Positions 9,125 to 18,454 of a stretch of DNA of 64,000 bases are shown in pieces (within the stretch, counting starts at the first letter, position 1; each line of letters starts with the position of its first letter). The DNA is taken from assembly GCA_016743945.1 (NCBI GenBank), contig JADGFI010000023.1, positions 24,090 through 88,089 on the forward strand, written 5' to 3'. The stretch comes from Desulfobacteraceae bacterium (GTDB lineage: Bacteria > Desulfobacterota > Desulfobacteria > Desulfobacterales > Desulfobacteraceae). A program made the position numbers and the translations under genes. The notes beneath the pieces were generated by a model that did no database searches, was not told the DNA's origin, and saw nothing but the letters and a program-made list of their open reading frames with translations.

Positions 9125-9248
9125 TGGATTTATTTTTTAAACTTTAAGGGTTTGAATAAATTTAAGTTTATTAATCATTCTTGAAATTGCTGCCTTTTGA
9201 TGATATTTCACTTACCCTGGGTAAATAATTTTGTAAAGAACATATAAA

Positions 9249-10391
9249 ATGAAAAAAGACAATAAAAACTTTCAAGACCAGATCCTCCCCCTGCGGGATG
9301 AAATCGATGCCATCGACGCGAAGATTTTGTCTCTGCTTGCCCGGCGCCAGGCCCAGGTGGAAAAAGTGGTAGCCTTGAAAAAAATCCACAGCATCCCCGT
9401 ATACCACCCGGCAAGGGAGGAAGATCTGATCTCCAGACTCAGGCTCCAATCACAAAATCATGGCCTGGACCCTGATTTCATGGAAAATCTTTACCGGGTA
9501 ATCCTCCGCCAATCACGGGTAAAACAGACCCAGAAGATGGAAGTAAAGGGGGTCCGCCCAGATGCCAAGATCCTAGTCATTGGGGGAGAAGGCCAGATGG
9601 GATCCCTGTTTGCCAATCTGTTTACCAAATCCGGGTACGCGGTGAGAATTTTAACAGAACACAACTGGGATCATGCCCGTGACCTTTGCCAAGACATTGA
9701 TCTGGCACTGGTATCCGTCCCCATCGAACGAACCGTCCAGGTCATTGAAAAGATCAGCCCCTTTCTACCCTCCACAGCTCTTCTGGCAGATCTGACATCG
9801 GTGAAAAAAAAACCGGTTGCCCGGATGCTTTCAACCCACAAAGGACCAGTACTTGGGGTTCATCCCCTGTTCGGCCCCACCCTGAGCTGTCTTGACAAAC
9901 AGATCATCGTGGTCACCCCGGGGAGGGACGAGACTGCCTGTGGATGGTTTACAGAACAATTGAGCCTGTGGGGAGCGGTGATTGTTAAATCCTCACCCGA
10001 CGAGCATGATGAAATCATGGAAATTGTCCAGGCATTGCGCCATTTTGCCACCTTCTGCTTTGGTGATTTTCTCTGCCATCGCCAGGCAAAGTTGTCCCGG
10101 ACCCTGGAATTTTCAAGCCCCATTTACCGCCTGGAACTGGGTATGGTAGGCCGGCTTTTTGCCCAGGATCCTGCCTTGTATGCACAAATTATCTTTGCCA
10201 CCAAGGGACGGCGGGCCCTGTTAAAGGAATTTATTCTATCCCTGGGCCGCCATGTGGATATGCTGGAAACCAATGACAAACAATTGTTTGTTGATAAGTT
10301 TCGCCATGTGGCCAAATGGTTCGGCCCCTTCAGTGATCAGGCCATGCGGGAAAGCACCTTTCTCATTGACAAGCTCATCGAGCGGTTCTAA
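9249..10391 (+). CDS. tyrA: Bifunctional chorismate mutase / prephenate dehydrogenase
   Basis: Converts chorismate to prephenate and then to 4-hydroxyphenylpyruvate for tyrosine synthesis. Residues about 10-95 are an AroQ chorismate mutase domain (LRDEIDAIDAKILSLLARR), and the rest is a prephenate dehydrogenase with the nucleotide-binding GGEGQMGSLF and the catalytic-His-region motif GVHPLFGP. At 380 residues it matches the enterobacterial TyrA layout (about 373). It is flanked by genes on the opposite strand and appears to be transcribed alone. The ribosome site (AAAGAA) is modest. Confidence 0.93.
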   Translation: MKKDNKNFQDQILPLRDEIDAIDAKILSLLARRQAQVEKVVALKKIHSIPVYHPAREEDLISRLRLQSQNHGLDPDFMENLYRVILRQSRVKQTQKMEVKGVRPDAKILVIGGEGQMGSLFANLFTKSGYAVRILTEHNWDHARDLCQDIDLALVSVPIERTVQVIEKISPFLPSTALLADLTSVKKKPVARMLSTHKGPVLGVHPLFGPTLSCLDKQIIVVTPGRDETACGWFTEQLSLWGAVIVKSSPDEHDEIMEIVQALRHFATFCFGDFLCHRQAKLSRTLEFSSPIYRLELGMVGRLFAQDPALYAQIIFATKGRRALLKEFILSLGRHVDMLETNDKQLFVDKFRHVAKWFGPFSDQAMRESTFLIDKLIERF

Positions 10392-10420
10392 CAAACCTGC
10401 TTATAGCAAACCGGATCGTT

Positions 10421-11776
10421 TTAATTTTCTGCACCATATTGTTTTAATTTATTCAGCAGGGTTTTTCGGGTGATCCCCAGACGCCGGGCTGTTTCGCTTT
10501 TGTTCCCGCCGGCGGATTCCAGGGTGGATAAAATAGCACTTTCCTCTATCTTTGACAGAGAAATATTTTCAAGCCCCGCCCCCGGCATCACTTCTTTGGA
10601 ATCCTCGACAATGATAAAGGAAAGATCTTCTTTGCAGATATAGTCGGACCGGGCCAGCACCACCCCCCGTTCAACTGCATTCATCAACTCCCGCACATTG
10701 CCCGGCCAGGAATATCGAATCATGGCATCCATGGCATCGGCAGAAAACCCCTGGATATCGCGTTTGTTCTTTTGGGAAAACCGGGTTAAAAAATGGAGTG
10801 CCAGTTCCGGAATATCCTCGGGCCGCTGCCCCAGTGGAGGAATATCAATACTAACCACATTGAGCCGATAATAGAGATCCTGCCGGAATGTCCTATTGGC
10901 GGCCATGGCTTTCAGGTCCCGGTTGGTGGCGGCAATGATCCGGACATCCACCCGAATATTCTGGTCACCGCCCACGGGGGTGAATTCCTTTTCCTGGATC
11001 ACCCGCAATAATTTGGCCTGCATGGACAGACTCATCTCCCCGATTTCATCCAAAAGGATACTGCCACGATCGGCCAGAAGAAATTTGCCCTTTCTTCGTC
11101 TATCGGCCCCGGTAAAAGCCCCTCGTTCATGGCCGAATAATTCCGATTCCAGAAGGGTTTCCGTGATGGCGGCACAATTAATCCGGATAAAGGGGTGGTC
11201 CTTTCGGGGGCTGTTATAATGAAGCGCTGAAGAGACCAACTCCTTTCCGGTTCCCGATTCCCCTGTTACCAGCACATTGGCGTCGGTGGGTGCCACCATG
11301 TGGATGGTATCCAAAAGAGCTGCCATGGCAGAGCTCTTGCCCAGGATATCATGGGCGAAGGCTGCTTGCTCCAGCCGGTTTTTCAGGAATTTATTTTCTG
11401 TTTTCAGAAAGATTCGCTCAAGAACTCTATCAACGGTGAGTTTGAGCTTGTCAAAATCAAGGGGTTTGGTCAAATAGTCATAGGCCCCTATTTTCAGAGC
11501 TTTGACAGCCGTATCCACCGAGGAATAAGCCGTCATGATGATCACGGGCAGGGAAGGATTATACTCATGGATGCACTGCAAGGCCTCCATGCCCGACATT
11601 TTTACCATCTTCATATCCAAAAGCACCATATCAAAAGCTTCGGCCCTGACCATAGCCACCCCCACATCCCCGTCGTCCGCTAAAACAACCTGGTACCCCC
11701 AATCGGTCATCAGGGTTTTGAGCATCCTTGCATGGGCGGCATCATCATCCACCACCAATATTTTATTTGCCATCAT
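10421..11776 (-). CDS. zraR: Sigma-54-dependent response regulator, ZraR-like
   Basis: 451 residues in three parts. Receiver at 1-120 with DDD, phospho-acceptor Asp in LLDMKM and Lys in TKPLD. AAA+ domain at about 140-375 with Walker A GESGTGKE, the sigma-54-contacting GAFTGA loop and Walker B-region LLDEIGEM. Fis-type helix-turn-helix at the end (ETARRLGITRKTLLNKL). The receiver closely resembles ZraR (ILVVDDD, MTAYSSV-TAV-ALK-GA-DYL-KPLDFD). Its start overlaps the zraS stop by four bases. It should activate sigma-54 promoters; two candidates are annotated here. Confidence 0.92.
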   Translation of the reverse strand: MMANKILVVDDDAAHARMLKTLMTDWGYQVVLADDGDVGVAMVRAEAFDMVLLDMKMVKMSGMEALQCIHEYNPSLPVIIMTAYSSVDTAVKALKIGAYDYLTKPLDFDKLKLTVDRVLERIFLKTENKFLKNRLEQAAFAHDILGKSSAMAALLDTIHMVAPTDANVLVTGESGTGKELVSSALHYNSPRKDHPFIRINCAAITETLLESELFGHERGAFTGADRRRKGKFLLADRGSILLDEIGEMSLSMQAKLLRVIQEKEFTPVGGDQNIRVDVRIIAATNRDLKAMAANRTFRQDLYYRLNVVSIDIPPLGQRPEDIPELALHFLTRFSQKNKRDIQGFSADAMDAMIRYSWPGNVRELMNAVERGVVLARSDYICKEDLSFIIVEDSKEVMPGAGLENISLSKIEESAILSTLESAGGNKSETARRLGITRKTLLNKLKQYGAEN

Positions 11777-13653
11777 ATTTTATCCTCTCCCCACGGGTTT
11801 TCCTGGGCAATACCGGGCAGCCGGATCATAAACCTTGTCCCCTTTTCCCCGTCACTTTCCACCCGGATATCCCCCTTCAAGTTTTCAACAATTCGATGAA
11901 CAATGGAAAGGCCCAGGCCCGTTCCCTCGGGCCGGGTGGTAAAATAGGGATCAAACACCTCATCCAAATGATCTTTGTCAATACCAGATCCATTGTCAGT
12001 CACATGAATTTCAAGGCCATTGCCATCGGGTAATGCCAATAGATCCACCGTAAGTTGTCCCCCGTCGTCCATGGCATTAATGGCATTCATATATAAATTG
12101 AGCAGAATCTGGTTCATCCGATCCGGATCTGTCCGAAACCATGTCTTGTCGGTTTGGATATTGACACTGGCATCAATGGCTTTTTTGTCCAGATCATGTT
12201 TCACCAGTTTCAGAGAATGGGAGATCAAATCATCCAGCCGGACCACCCTGTTCTCCACGGCCATGGGTTTGGCAAATTCCAACAGCTGGGTAATAGACCG
12301 ATTAATGCGCTCCACCTCCTGAACCATTATCTGGGCAGTTTCCCTGTCTTGGGAATTATTTGCATACCGTTTACCAAAATAAGTGGCAAACCCTTTAATG
12401 GAACTTAAGGGGTTTCTGATTTCATGGGCCACCCCCCCGGCAAGTTTGCCAATGGCGGCCAGATGGCGGGTGGTTTCCACCTCTTTTTTTAATTCTCTCA
12501 GCTGGGTCAGGTCCCGGAACAAAAACAAGAATCCCAGGACAACCCCTTCATTGTCCAAAAGAGGGGAGGCCGTCATATCCAGTCGCAGTTCCCTGTGGGT
12601 TCCCTTCCGGGAGGTTCCCTTCTGGGAGGTTCCCTTCTGGGAGGTTCCCTTTCGGAGAGTCACTTCCCGGGAAACTGGTTTTCCCAGGGTCTCCATTTCA
12701 GCGATCAATTGAATCATCTGGGGAAATGGTTTTTCAGGTACCTGGCCAAAAATTTCTTTGGCCGCCCTGTTCATGGAAGTAATCCTGTGGTCCTGGTCAA
12801 TGGCAACCAGACCTGCTGGCATATTCTGGACCACATTATCGGAAAATGCCTGCACACTGGTCAAGGAAGCCTTGGCAGATCGATAGGCCTGGAAAGCAAA
12901 GAGACCGATCATACCAATGCACCCTACCAGAAAAAAAAGAAATCCCCGACCAATGGTTTGCTTTAACAGGCGATCCTGGGCCAGGCTGGCCCGGGTCATG
13001 GAGAGGCCTGCAAATATATAATGCTCGGTCATCCCGGAAAAATCAGGTTCAAGGCTGGATGCCTCAGGGCATGCCATAGAGGAGCCCCCTTCCCTTCGAA
13101 ATTCCCGCGCAACCCCTTCATTTTTCCCAGGTTCCCCCTCCCTGTATCCTCGCCCCATGCCGTGCATGGGTTTGTGCCTATTCCGGAATCCAATGGTCAA
13201 GGGGGTAAACCGCTTAAACACCTCAAAAACCTGCCGTCCCTTCATCTGCCGCCTCCGATGGGAAACCAGAAGGGTATCCCCCTGGACAGCCGTGATATCC
13301 GGCATGGCATCAAACCGCTTGCCCACCAAGGCGGCATCGCTGTGGGCCAGGATTTCCCCGGACTTTGAGGTAATCATGATATAATCGACATCCGGCTGGA
13401 CAGCCGTTTCCAGCAGCATGGACTGAATCCTCCGGGCCCCCCACTGCATGGTCAGCATCCCGGTCCGGGTTCCGGCCTCAAAGGTTCTGATCAGGGAAAT
13501 CCCCTTAATCAACAGCCGCTCCTTTATATACTCCTTTTGTCTTTCCATGCGATCCAGGGTCATAAAGGCAAAAATGGGCAACAGCACCACCAACACCCCT
13601 GCCATCATAAATGGAGAGAGAAAAGGGGGTTTTTTTTTATTAAATAGCTTCAT
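11773..13653 (-). CDS. zraS: Membrane sensor histidine kinase, ZraS-like
   Basis: 626 residues: membrane helix at about 15-32, a periplasmic sensor domain, a second membrane helix (FFLVGCIGMIGLF), a PAS domain, HisKA with the phospho-acceptor in VAHEIRNPLSS, and HATPase with DNGSGI and GTGLGLSI. The periplasmic part includes a Met/His-rich stretch (RHKPMHGMGRGY), consistent with metal sensing. The sensor is longer than ZraS of enterobacteria (about 465 residues in total). The PAS domain carries a four-unit pentapeptide repeat. The ATG is followed directly by a Lys-rich tract. It is the first gene of the zraSR pair. Confidence 0.9.
   Translation of the reverse strand: MKLFNKKKPPFLSPFMMAGVLVVLLPIFAFMTLDRMERQKEYIKERLLIKGISLIRTFEAGTRTGMLTMQWGARRIQSMLLETAVQPDVDYIMITSKSGEILAHSDAALVGKRFDAMPDITAVQGDTLLVSHRRRQMKGRQVFEVFKRFTPLTIGFRNRHKPMHGMGRGYREGEPGKNEGVAREFRREGGSSMACPEASSLEPDFSGMTEHYIFAGLSMTRASLAQDRLLKQTIGRGFLFFLVGCIGMIGLFAFQAYRSAKASLTSVQAFSDNVVQNMPAGLVAIDQDHRITSMNRAAKEIFGQVPEKPFPQMIQLIAEMETLGKPVSREVTLRKGTSQKGTSQKGTSRKGTHRELRLDMTASPLLDNEGVVLGFLFLFRDLTQLRELKKEVETTRHLAAIGKLAGGVAHEIRNPLSSIKGFATYFGKRYANNSQDRETAQIMVQEVERINRSITQLLEFAKPMAVENRVVRLDDLISHSLKLVKHDLDKKAIDASVNIQTDKTWFRTDPDRMNQILLNLYMNAINAMDDGGQLTVDLLALPDGNGLEIHVTDNGSGIDKDHLDEVFDPYFTTRPEGTGLGLSIVHRIVENLKGDIRVESDGEKGTRFMIRLPGIAQENPWGEDKI
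12598..12657 (-). repeat. Tandem 15-nt repeat (four units) in the zraS PAS domain
   Basis: On the plus strand the unit GGTTCCCTTCTGGGA occurs four times, the first and last copies with one or a few changes. It encodes repeated K-G-T-S-(Q/R) pentapeptides. The unit is a multiple of three, so copy-number change keeps the frame and would alter the length of the linker inside the sensor. Confidence 0.9.
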
Positions 13654-13670
13654 AATAACTTTATATTCTC

Positions 13671-13686
13671 TGCAAAAAGGGGACCA
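13671..13686 (-). promoter_or_regulatory. Candidate sigma-54 promoter of zraSR
   Basis: Read on the minus strand: TGGTCC-N5-TTGCA, with exactly 10 bases between the GG and GC pairs. The -24 box departs from TGGCAC at two positions. The predicted start of transcription would leave a leader of only about 8 bases before the zraS ATG, which is short and lowers confidence. Confidence 0.5.
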
Positions 13687-13760
13687 ATCTCGATTTGCTT
13701 AAAAATCAATGGGTTTTATCCTACACCCCGAACAAAGTGTATAAATTATATCCACTGCCA

Positions 13761-13776
13761 TACCCGATATCGGGTA
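13761..13776. promoter_or_regulatory. Perfect 16-bp palindrome, candidate ZraR enhancer site
   Basis: TACCCGATATCGGGTA followed by AAAAGTATAC. It lies about 80-90 bases upstream of the candidate zraSR -24/-12 element, a normal distance for an enhancer-binding activator. A variant (TACCC-N5-GGGTA followed by AAAAcgATAC) occurs upstream of the zraP-like gene. Confidence 0.6.
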
Positions 13777-13879
13777 AAAAGTATACAAAATATATACTGC
13801 CAATTGTCCTTTCCAAAAAAAACATGGGTCTCCCCCGATACACATGCGGGGATGTTCAGTACAAAAATCTTAACAAGGA

Positions 13880-14584
13880 TCAATTCGTGTCATTGACTTC
13901 AAACCCCCTGCATCCAGTATGCTGGGCATGTTTTTTTGTAAAGGGATATTCCCAGCACACCAGAGGCTTGACTGGCTGGATAGTACAGTAGAAGGTAATA
14001 TTGCCAGGCTGCTGAACAAGAAACGGGCACGATTCTGCAGGTTTTCCCGTCTGTGGATCAATCCAAATCCGGTATTGGACCTCTCCTGTGTCCAATTGTT
14101 CCTCTTTCACCCAGGTCAGGATATCACTGCGTCCAAGGCGCTCCCATAATTGCCGGTCTTCCCGGAGGCACGTATTTTCCAATCGGCGGCAGCAATTTCC
14201 GCATCGTTTACAGACGAAATCGTCCATGCGGCTCTCAATCCATACGCCGGATCTTCCCTCACCCACACCTGGTCTGACAGATGTTTCAAAAACCAAGGCG
14301 CATATATGGGCGATACTTGCCGCATTTTTTTTTGAAGTCTCAAGCGCATGAATAAAATAAAAACCCAAGGCGGTATCATCCACCGGTGTAAAGGGGTGGT
14401 TCCTATTCGGACGAATCCATGCCCTTTTGACCCCATTGGAAATACCGGTTTTAAAATCATTTCCCAAAATCAAAGGGCCGATTTTACAAAACAGGTCGGG
14501 TTGGGGACCGTACTGCCCGAAGTCAGCGGCAACAGCATCAATGGCCTGGTCCAGTGTTAGAAACGTCTGGAGCTCGTGTGGCAT
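13880..14584 (-). CDS. YkgJ-type cysteine-cluster protein with extra N-terminal region
   Basis: 234 residues. The C-terminal half has the cysteine pattern of the YkgJ/CxxCxxCC family: CKRCGNCCRR, a single Cys in NTCLRED, CPFL, and YCTIQPVKPLVCWEYP, a presumed metal or Fe-S site of unknown function. The first 105 residues are not part of that domain and are not recognised. It lies between panB and zraS on the same strand, 226 bases before zraS, and is separated from panB by 264 bases with small hairpins, so it may be its own transcript. Confidence 0.75.
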   Translation of the reverse strand: MPHELQTFLTLDQAIDAVAADFGQYGPQPDLFCKIGPLILGNDFKTGISNGVKRAWIRPNRNHPFTPVDDTALGFYFIHALETSKKNAASIAHICALVFETSVRPGVGEGRSGVWIESRMDDFVCKRCGNCCRRLENTCLREDRQLWERLGRSDILTWVKEEQLDTGEVQYRIWIDPQTGKPAESCPFLVQQPGNITFYCTIQPVKPLVCWEYPFTKKHAQHTGCRGFEVNDTN

Positions 14585-14755
14585 AAGAAAAAAACCTCGT
14601 CATATCATGTTGTCATTGTGAAATGAGGTGGTTAAAATGTAACTTGCCAACAGTATACAAAAAGATCCGTATAGAATCTATTAAATTTAATATTTTCAAA
14701 AATTAAGTAATATCTGACTTGCAGACCGGATTTAAAATAACGCTGCCGGTTCATA

Positions 14756-14774
14756 TTGTCTGTGGCGCAGACAA
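14756..14774. other. Small hairpin downstream of panB
   Basis: TTGTCTG-TGGCG-CAGACAA, a 7-bp perfect stem with a 5-base loop, followed at once by a second small inverted repeat (GCATC/GATGC, 14776-14792). No U-run follows on the minus strand, so it is not a standard terminator. It may be an mRNA 3' end structure. Confidence 0.35.
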
Positions 14775-14848
14775 AGCATCTGGGCTGGATGCCAAATGCG
14801 CCATAGACCAAGGCCCAAGATTAGCGATCTAAATTTTGATTTCTCGGG

Positions 14849-15694
14849 TTATTCAATGTTTTTTTTTAATTCCTCCAGGGTTTTGTCCGGCATGGTAAAA
14901 GAGTGCTCGGAAGCGGGAAAGGATTCGGTTATAACATCTTCTTTGAAGGCTTTTAACGCATCAATGATGGTGGGCCTGATTTGTGCGTATTGTTTGACAA
15001 ATTTGGGAACAAATTTATCAAAAAGTCCGACCATATCATGGGTGACAAGCACCTGGCCGTCCACCCTGCTGCCTGCCCCTATCCCGATAACAGGGATCGT
15101 AACCGCCTTTGCGATCAGTTCTCCAAGGGGGGCTGGAACCGCTTCAACAATGATGGAAAAGGCACCTGCCTTTTCCAGTGCTTTGGCATCATCAATGATG
15201 CTTTTGGCTGCCGTTGCATCCTTGCCCTGCATTTTAAACCCGCCAAGGGCGCTTGCGGTCTGGGGGGTCAGTCCGATATGACCCTGGACAGGAATCCCCG
15301 CCTTTATTATGGCTTCAACCGTGGGCGCAAAATCCACCCCGCCTTCCAGTTTCACCACATCACATCCCCCCTCTTTCATCAAACGCCCCGCATTGCTTAT
15401 GGCCTCACGGATGGAGGTATTATAACTCATAAAGGGCATATCACCGACAATAAGCGCATTTTTACATCCCCTGGAAACAGCCTTTATATGGTGTATCATC
15501 TGTTCCATGGTAACCCCGACCGTTCCTTCAAGTCCCATGACCACCATGCCCAGAGAGTCCCCCACCAGGACAATGTCCACACCGGCTTCGTCTGCCATTA
15601 ATCCAAAGGGATAATCATAGGCAGTCACCATAATGATTTTTTTATGATCTTTCTTGGCTTGTTTGATATCCTGGATGGTAATTTTTTTGCCCAT
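14849..15694 (-). CDS. panB: 3-methyl-2-oxobutanoate hydroxymethyltransferase (ketopantoate synthesis)
   Basis: Transfers a hydroxymethyl group from methylene-tetrahydrofolate to 2-oxoisovalerate, giving ketopantoate. 281 residues against about 264 for the E. coli enzyme. Family motifs present: MVTAYDYPFG, VDIVLVGDSLGMV, GDMPFMSY, VKLEGG, GHIGLTPQ and VIGIGAGSRVDGQVLV. Its ribosome site (AGGAG) lies inside the end of panE, one base separating the genes. It is the distal gene of a TRAP-transporter operon rather than being with panC and panD. Confidence 0.95.
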   Translation of the reverse strand: MGKKITIQDIKQAKKDHKKIIMVTAYDYPFGLMADEAGVDIVLVGDSLGMVVMGLEGTVGVTMEQMIHHIKAVSRGCKNALIVGDMPFMSYNTSIREAISNAGRLMKEGGCDVVKLEGGVDFAPTVEAIIKAGIPVQGHIGLTPQTASALGGFKMQGKDATAAKSIIDDAKALEKAGAFSIIVEAVPAPLGELIAKAVTIPVIGIGAGSRVDGQVLVTHDMVGLFDKFVPKFVKQYAQIRPTIIDALKAFKEDVITESFPASEHSFTMPDKTLEELKKNIE

Positions 15695-15695
15695 T

Positions 15696-16622
15696 TTAAT
15701 TTTCTCCTGATATATAATTTTTTTGAAGTATGTTAATCAATGCCGTCAAGGTTTGGTTTACGGGAACCTGGATATCTTTCTCCTTTGCCAGACAAAGGAT
15801 TGCACCATTGATTGCATCAATTTCAGTGGGTCGTTTTGCATCGACATCCTGTCCCATGGATGACCGGTTGGGGCTGGTTGCCCTGGCAGCCGTGAACACG
15901 GAGTCAACGATATTATCCGGAAGGGCCACCCCATGGGCAAGGGCCACATCTGAGGCTTCTTTTACGGCAGCACGGACAAGATCTCCTGTGGGGGGAAAAT
16001 CAAGAATTTTTCCGTTTTTTATTCCGGTGAGGGCCGTAATGGCATTGATGCCGATATTGATGATCAGTTTTTCCCATATGACACGATGTATGTTCCCCTC
16101 TATTCGGGTCTCCATACCGGCATTGCAAAAACAATGTTTAATCTTTTCAAGGCTCTTGTTATTGTTTGGTAACCAATTGCCTATGGTGGTGGGGCCGCTC
16201 CCGGCATGGCGGGTGAGTCCCGGGCCCAGCACTGTTGCCCCGTGGGAGGTTGTTCCGGCAATAACTTTATGGGGATCTATGATTTGTGAAATCATATCGG
16301 CATTGCCCATTCCGTTTTGAAGGGTCAGTACACGTCCTTTTTCATTTAAACATTTCCGGGCAGCAGCAGCTGCTTTTCGGGTTTGTGGAGATTTGACCAG
16401 AATAATGACCAGATCCGCATTTTGCCCGTCTAAAATGTTGGTTGAGGCTTTGATGTCAACTGTGAGGATGTTTCCATCCGCTTCAATACAAAGTCCCTTT
16501 GAATTGATGGTATCTACCTGATCCTGGCGTATATCAATGAGCATCACATCCTGGCCGGAACTAGCCAACATTGACCCAACAAGGGTTCCCATTGCCCCGG
16601 AACCGATAATCGTAATTTTCAT
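15696..16622 (-). CDS. panE: 2-dehydropantoate 2-reductase (ApbA/PanE family)
   Basis: 308 residues. N-terminal NADP-binding GSGAMGTLVGSMLA, central LVKSPQT and LQNGMGN, catalytic Lys region in RVIWEKLIINIGINAITAL. Reduces ketopantoate to pantoate, the step after panB; members of this family also reduce other branched 2-oxoacids. Being between a TRAP transporter and panB suggests either a pantoate pathway fed by imported precursor or reduction of an imported 2-oxoacid. The pairing with panB favours ketopantoate. Confidence 0.88.
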   Translation of the reverse strand: MKITIIGSGAMGTLVGSMLASSGQDVMLIDIRQDQVDTINSKGLCIEADGNILTVDIKASTNILDGQNADLVIILVKSPQTRKAAAAARKCLNEKGRVLTLQNGMGNADMISQIIDPHKVIAGTTSHGATVLGPGLTRHAGSGPTTIGNWLPNNNKSLEKIKHCFCNAGMETRIEGNIHRVIWEKLIINIGINAITALTGIKNGKILDFPPTGDLVRAAVKEASDVALAHGVALPDNIVDSVFTAARATSPNRSSMGQDVDAKRPTEIDAINGAILCLAKEKDIQVPVNQTLTALINILQKNYISGEN

Positions 16623-16634
16623 GGGTTTCCTTTC

Positions 16635-17915
16635 TTATTTTGCCACCAGATTGGCCATCCACATGGTAATGGGAGAATAAAAGGTGATAATTAACAGGTC
16701 CACAATCAATATGCCCAGAAAGGGAAGGACCCGTCTGCTGATGGCGGCAATACTGTCCTTGGATATGGAGCAGGATACAATGAGGCAGATGCCCATGGGC
16801 GGGGTCAGCATACCGATGGCAAGGTTGGTAACAACGATGACACCCAGTTGTATGATATCTATGCCCAGGGAGGGAACCATGGCCGTAATCATGGGCACCA
16901 GCAGTATCAAAGCGGCCGTGGTTTCGATAAAGGTTCCGGCAATCAACAAGACAACATTGATAAGTAACAATAGAATCACAGGGTTGTCAGATATTCCCAA
17001 CAGGCCCCCTGCAAGTTGGGCAGGAATATCTTCAATAGCCGCGATCCAGCTGAAGACAGAGGCAGTTGATATGATAAACATAACAATAGCCGAGGTGATG
17101 GCTCCATTGACAAAGAGGGGAAAAAGATCCTTGATTTTGATTTTTTGATAAACAAACATCCCCACCACCAGGGCATATACCACGGCGATTGCTGCGGATT
17201 CCGTGGCTGTAAAAATACCAAAAAGAATCCCCCCTAAAATAATAATGGGGGCTCCCAGGGCAAGCAGCGACCGCTTGAAGGCTATCCAGGTCTGTTTTAT
17301 TGAAAAGGTGGTTGTGGAGGCATATCCTTTTTTCCAGGAAATAAAGGTTGCAACACAGATTAAAGAGATTCCAATGAGAATACCAGGCAGGATGCCGGCG
17401 GCAAAAAGGCGGCCAATGGAGGTACCTGTCAGGAAGCCAAAGATAATCATGGGAATGGAAGGGGGAATGATCACACCGATGGATCCGCCCGAGGCCTGGA
17501 CAGCTGCGGCAAAATCGGAGTCATACCCGGATTTTTTCATGGCCGGAATTAAAATGGCGCCCACGGCAGCCGCGTCTGCAGCGGCTGATCCGGAAATGCC
17601 GGCAAAAAACATGGCAGATACAATGGTCACGGCTGCAAGTCCGCCGGGAAGCCACCCCACAAGGGCGTTTGCAAAATCAATTATCCTGCGGCTGATGCCG
17701 CCAGCCTCCATAATGGTCCCGGTGAACATGAAAAGGGGAACTGCCATGAGATGAAAGGAATTTGTACCGCCATACATTCTTTGTACCACCATCATCAGGT
17801 CGAAATCTCCCTGGATCAGGACGGCGGCTGCAGAGGCCACACCAATGGCAATGGCAATGGGGGTGTTGATGGCAAAAAGAAAAACAAGGGTGAGGATCAG
17901 TATCTCAGTTATCAT
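16635..17915 (-). CDS. TRAP transporter large permease, DctM family
   Basis: 426 residues with about twelve membrane segments. Typical DctM landmarks: MAVPLFMFTGTIMEAGGISRRI, GISGSAAADAAAVG, GGSIGVIIPPSIPMI and GMLTPPMG. Forms the sodium-coupled transport channel of a tripartite uptake system. Overlaps the dctQ stop by 11 bases and precedes panE by 12 bases, so transporter and enzymes are one transcript. Confidence 0.93.
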   Translation of the reverse strand: MITEILILTLVFLFAINTPIAIAIGVASAAAVLIQGDFDLMMVVQRMYGGTNSFHLMAVPLFMFTGTIMEAGGISRRIIDFANALVGWLPGGLAAVTIVSAMFFAGISGSAAADAAAVGAILIPAMKKSGYDSDFAAAVQASGGSIGVIIPPSIPMIIFGFLTGTSIGRLFAAGILPGILIGISLICVATFISWKKGYASTTTFSIKQTWIAFKRSLLALGAPIIILGGILFGIFTATESAAIAVVYALVVGMFVYQKIKIKDLFPLFVNGAITSAIVMFIISTASVFSWIAAIEDIPAQLAGGLLGISDNPVILLLLINVVLLIAGTFIETTAALILLVPMITAMVPSLGIDIIQLGVIVVTNLAIGMLTPPMGICLIVSCSISKDSIAAISRRVLPFLGILIVDLLIITFYSPITMWMANLVAK

Positions 17916-18384
17916 TGGGATCTCCCTTTAATTCTTCAACAAGAAAAGTTGCGGCATGGAACATTAAAATGGCACCACTGATGGGAATAATACCCAGAAC
18001 GATCCATTTGGGTATCTGGAGTGCCGGGGAGATCTGAAGACGTACAAAATAGGCAAATTGATATCCGTAGACAACCATGACAAAAAAAAGGGCCATGGAA
18101 AACAGGTGGGTCAATATAGCGGAAATCTTTTTTAAGAAACCGGGCATTCTAGCATAGAGGAAATCAACTCCGGGGTTGACTTGCCGGTAATATGCACAGG
18201 ATGCTCCCAGAAATGTCAGCCAGACCAGAAGAAACCGGGACAGTTCTTCTGACCAAAATAGAGACTGATTTAGCACATATCGATAAAATACCTGGCCTGC
18301 AACCAGCAGGGTCATGGTAAACCCAAGACCAAACAGCAAATACTCTATCCATTGGTTAAGAAGGAAACTTGTTTTTTTTATCAT
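17905..18384 (-). CDS. TRAP transporter small permease, DctQ family
   Basis: 159 residues and four membrane segments. Conserved landmarks include QVFYRYVLNQSLFWSEELSRFLLVWLTFLG. The protein pairs with DctM in the membrane. It follows dctP after a 70-base gap that contains a strong stem-loop, and overlaps dctM. Confidence 0.92.
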   Translation of the reverse strand: MIKKTSFLLNQWIEYLLFGLGFTMTLLVAGQVFYRYVLNQSLFWSEELSRFLLVWLTFLGASCAYYRQVNPGVDFLYARMPGFLKKISAILTHLFSMALFFVMVVYGYQFAYFVRLQISPALQIPKWIVLGIIPISGAILMFHAATFLVEELKGDPNDN

Positions 18385-18411
18385 AACTGCCTCGAATAAA
18401 GAGCTAAGAAG

Positions 18412-18444
18412 GCAGCCGGCAAGGCAGCGTCCCCTGCCGGCTGC
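18412..18444 (-). promoter_or_regulatory. Intercistronic stem-loop between dctP and dctQ
   Basis: Ten-bp perfect stem GCAGCCGGCA / TGCCGGCTGC with a 13-base loop, between the binding-protein gene and the permease genes. It probably protects the dctP message or weakens read-through so the binding protein is made in excess. There is only a weak T-rich stretch after it, so full termination is unlikely. Confidence 0.6.
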
Positions 18445-18454
18445 GGGGCAATAT

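Noticed and set aside
8264..10391. tyrA and EamA as part of an aryl polyene pathway with the 5' operon
   Set aside because: The genes are convergent or separate transcripts and no tyrosine ammonia-lyase or related gene is present; proximity alone is not enough.
14585..14848. Riboswitch or small RNA in the gap downstream of panB
   Set aside because: Only two short hairpins, no conserved riboswitch core that I recognise.
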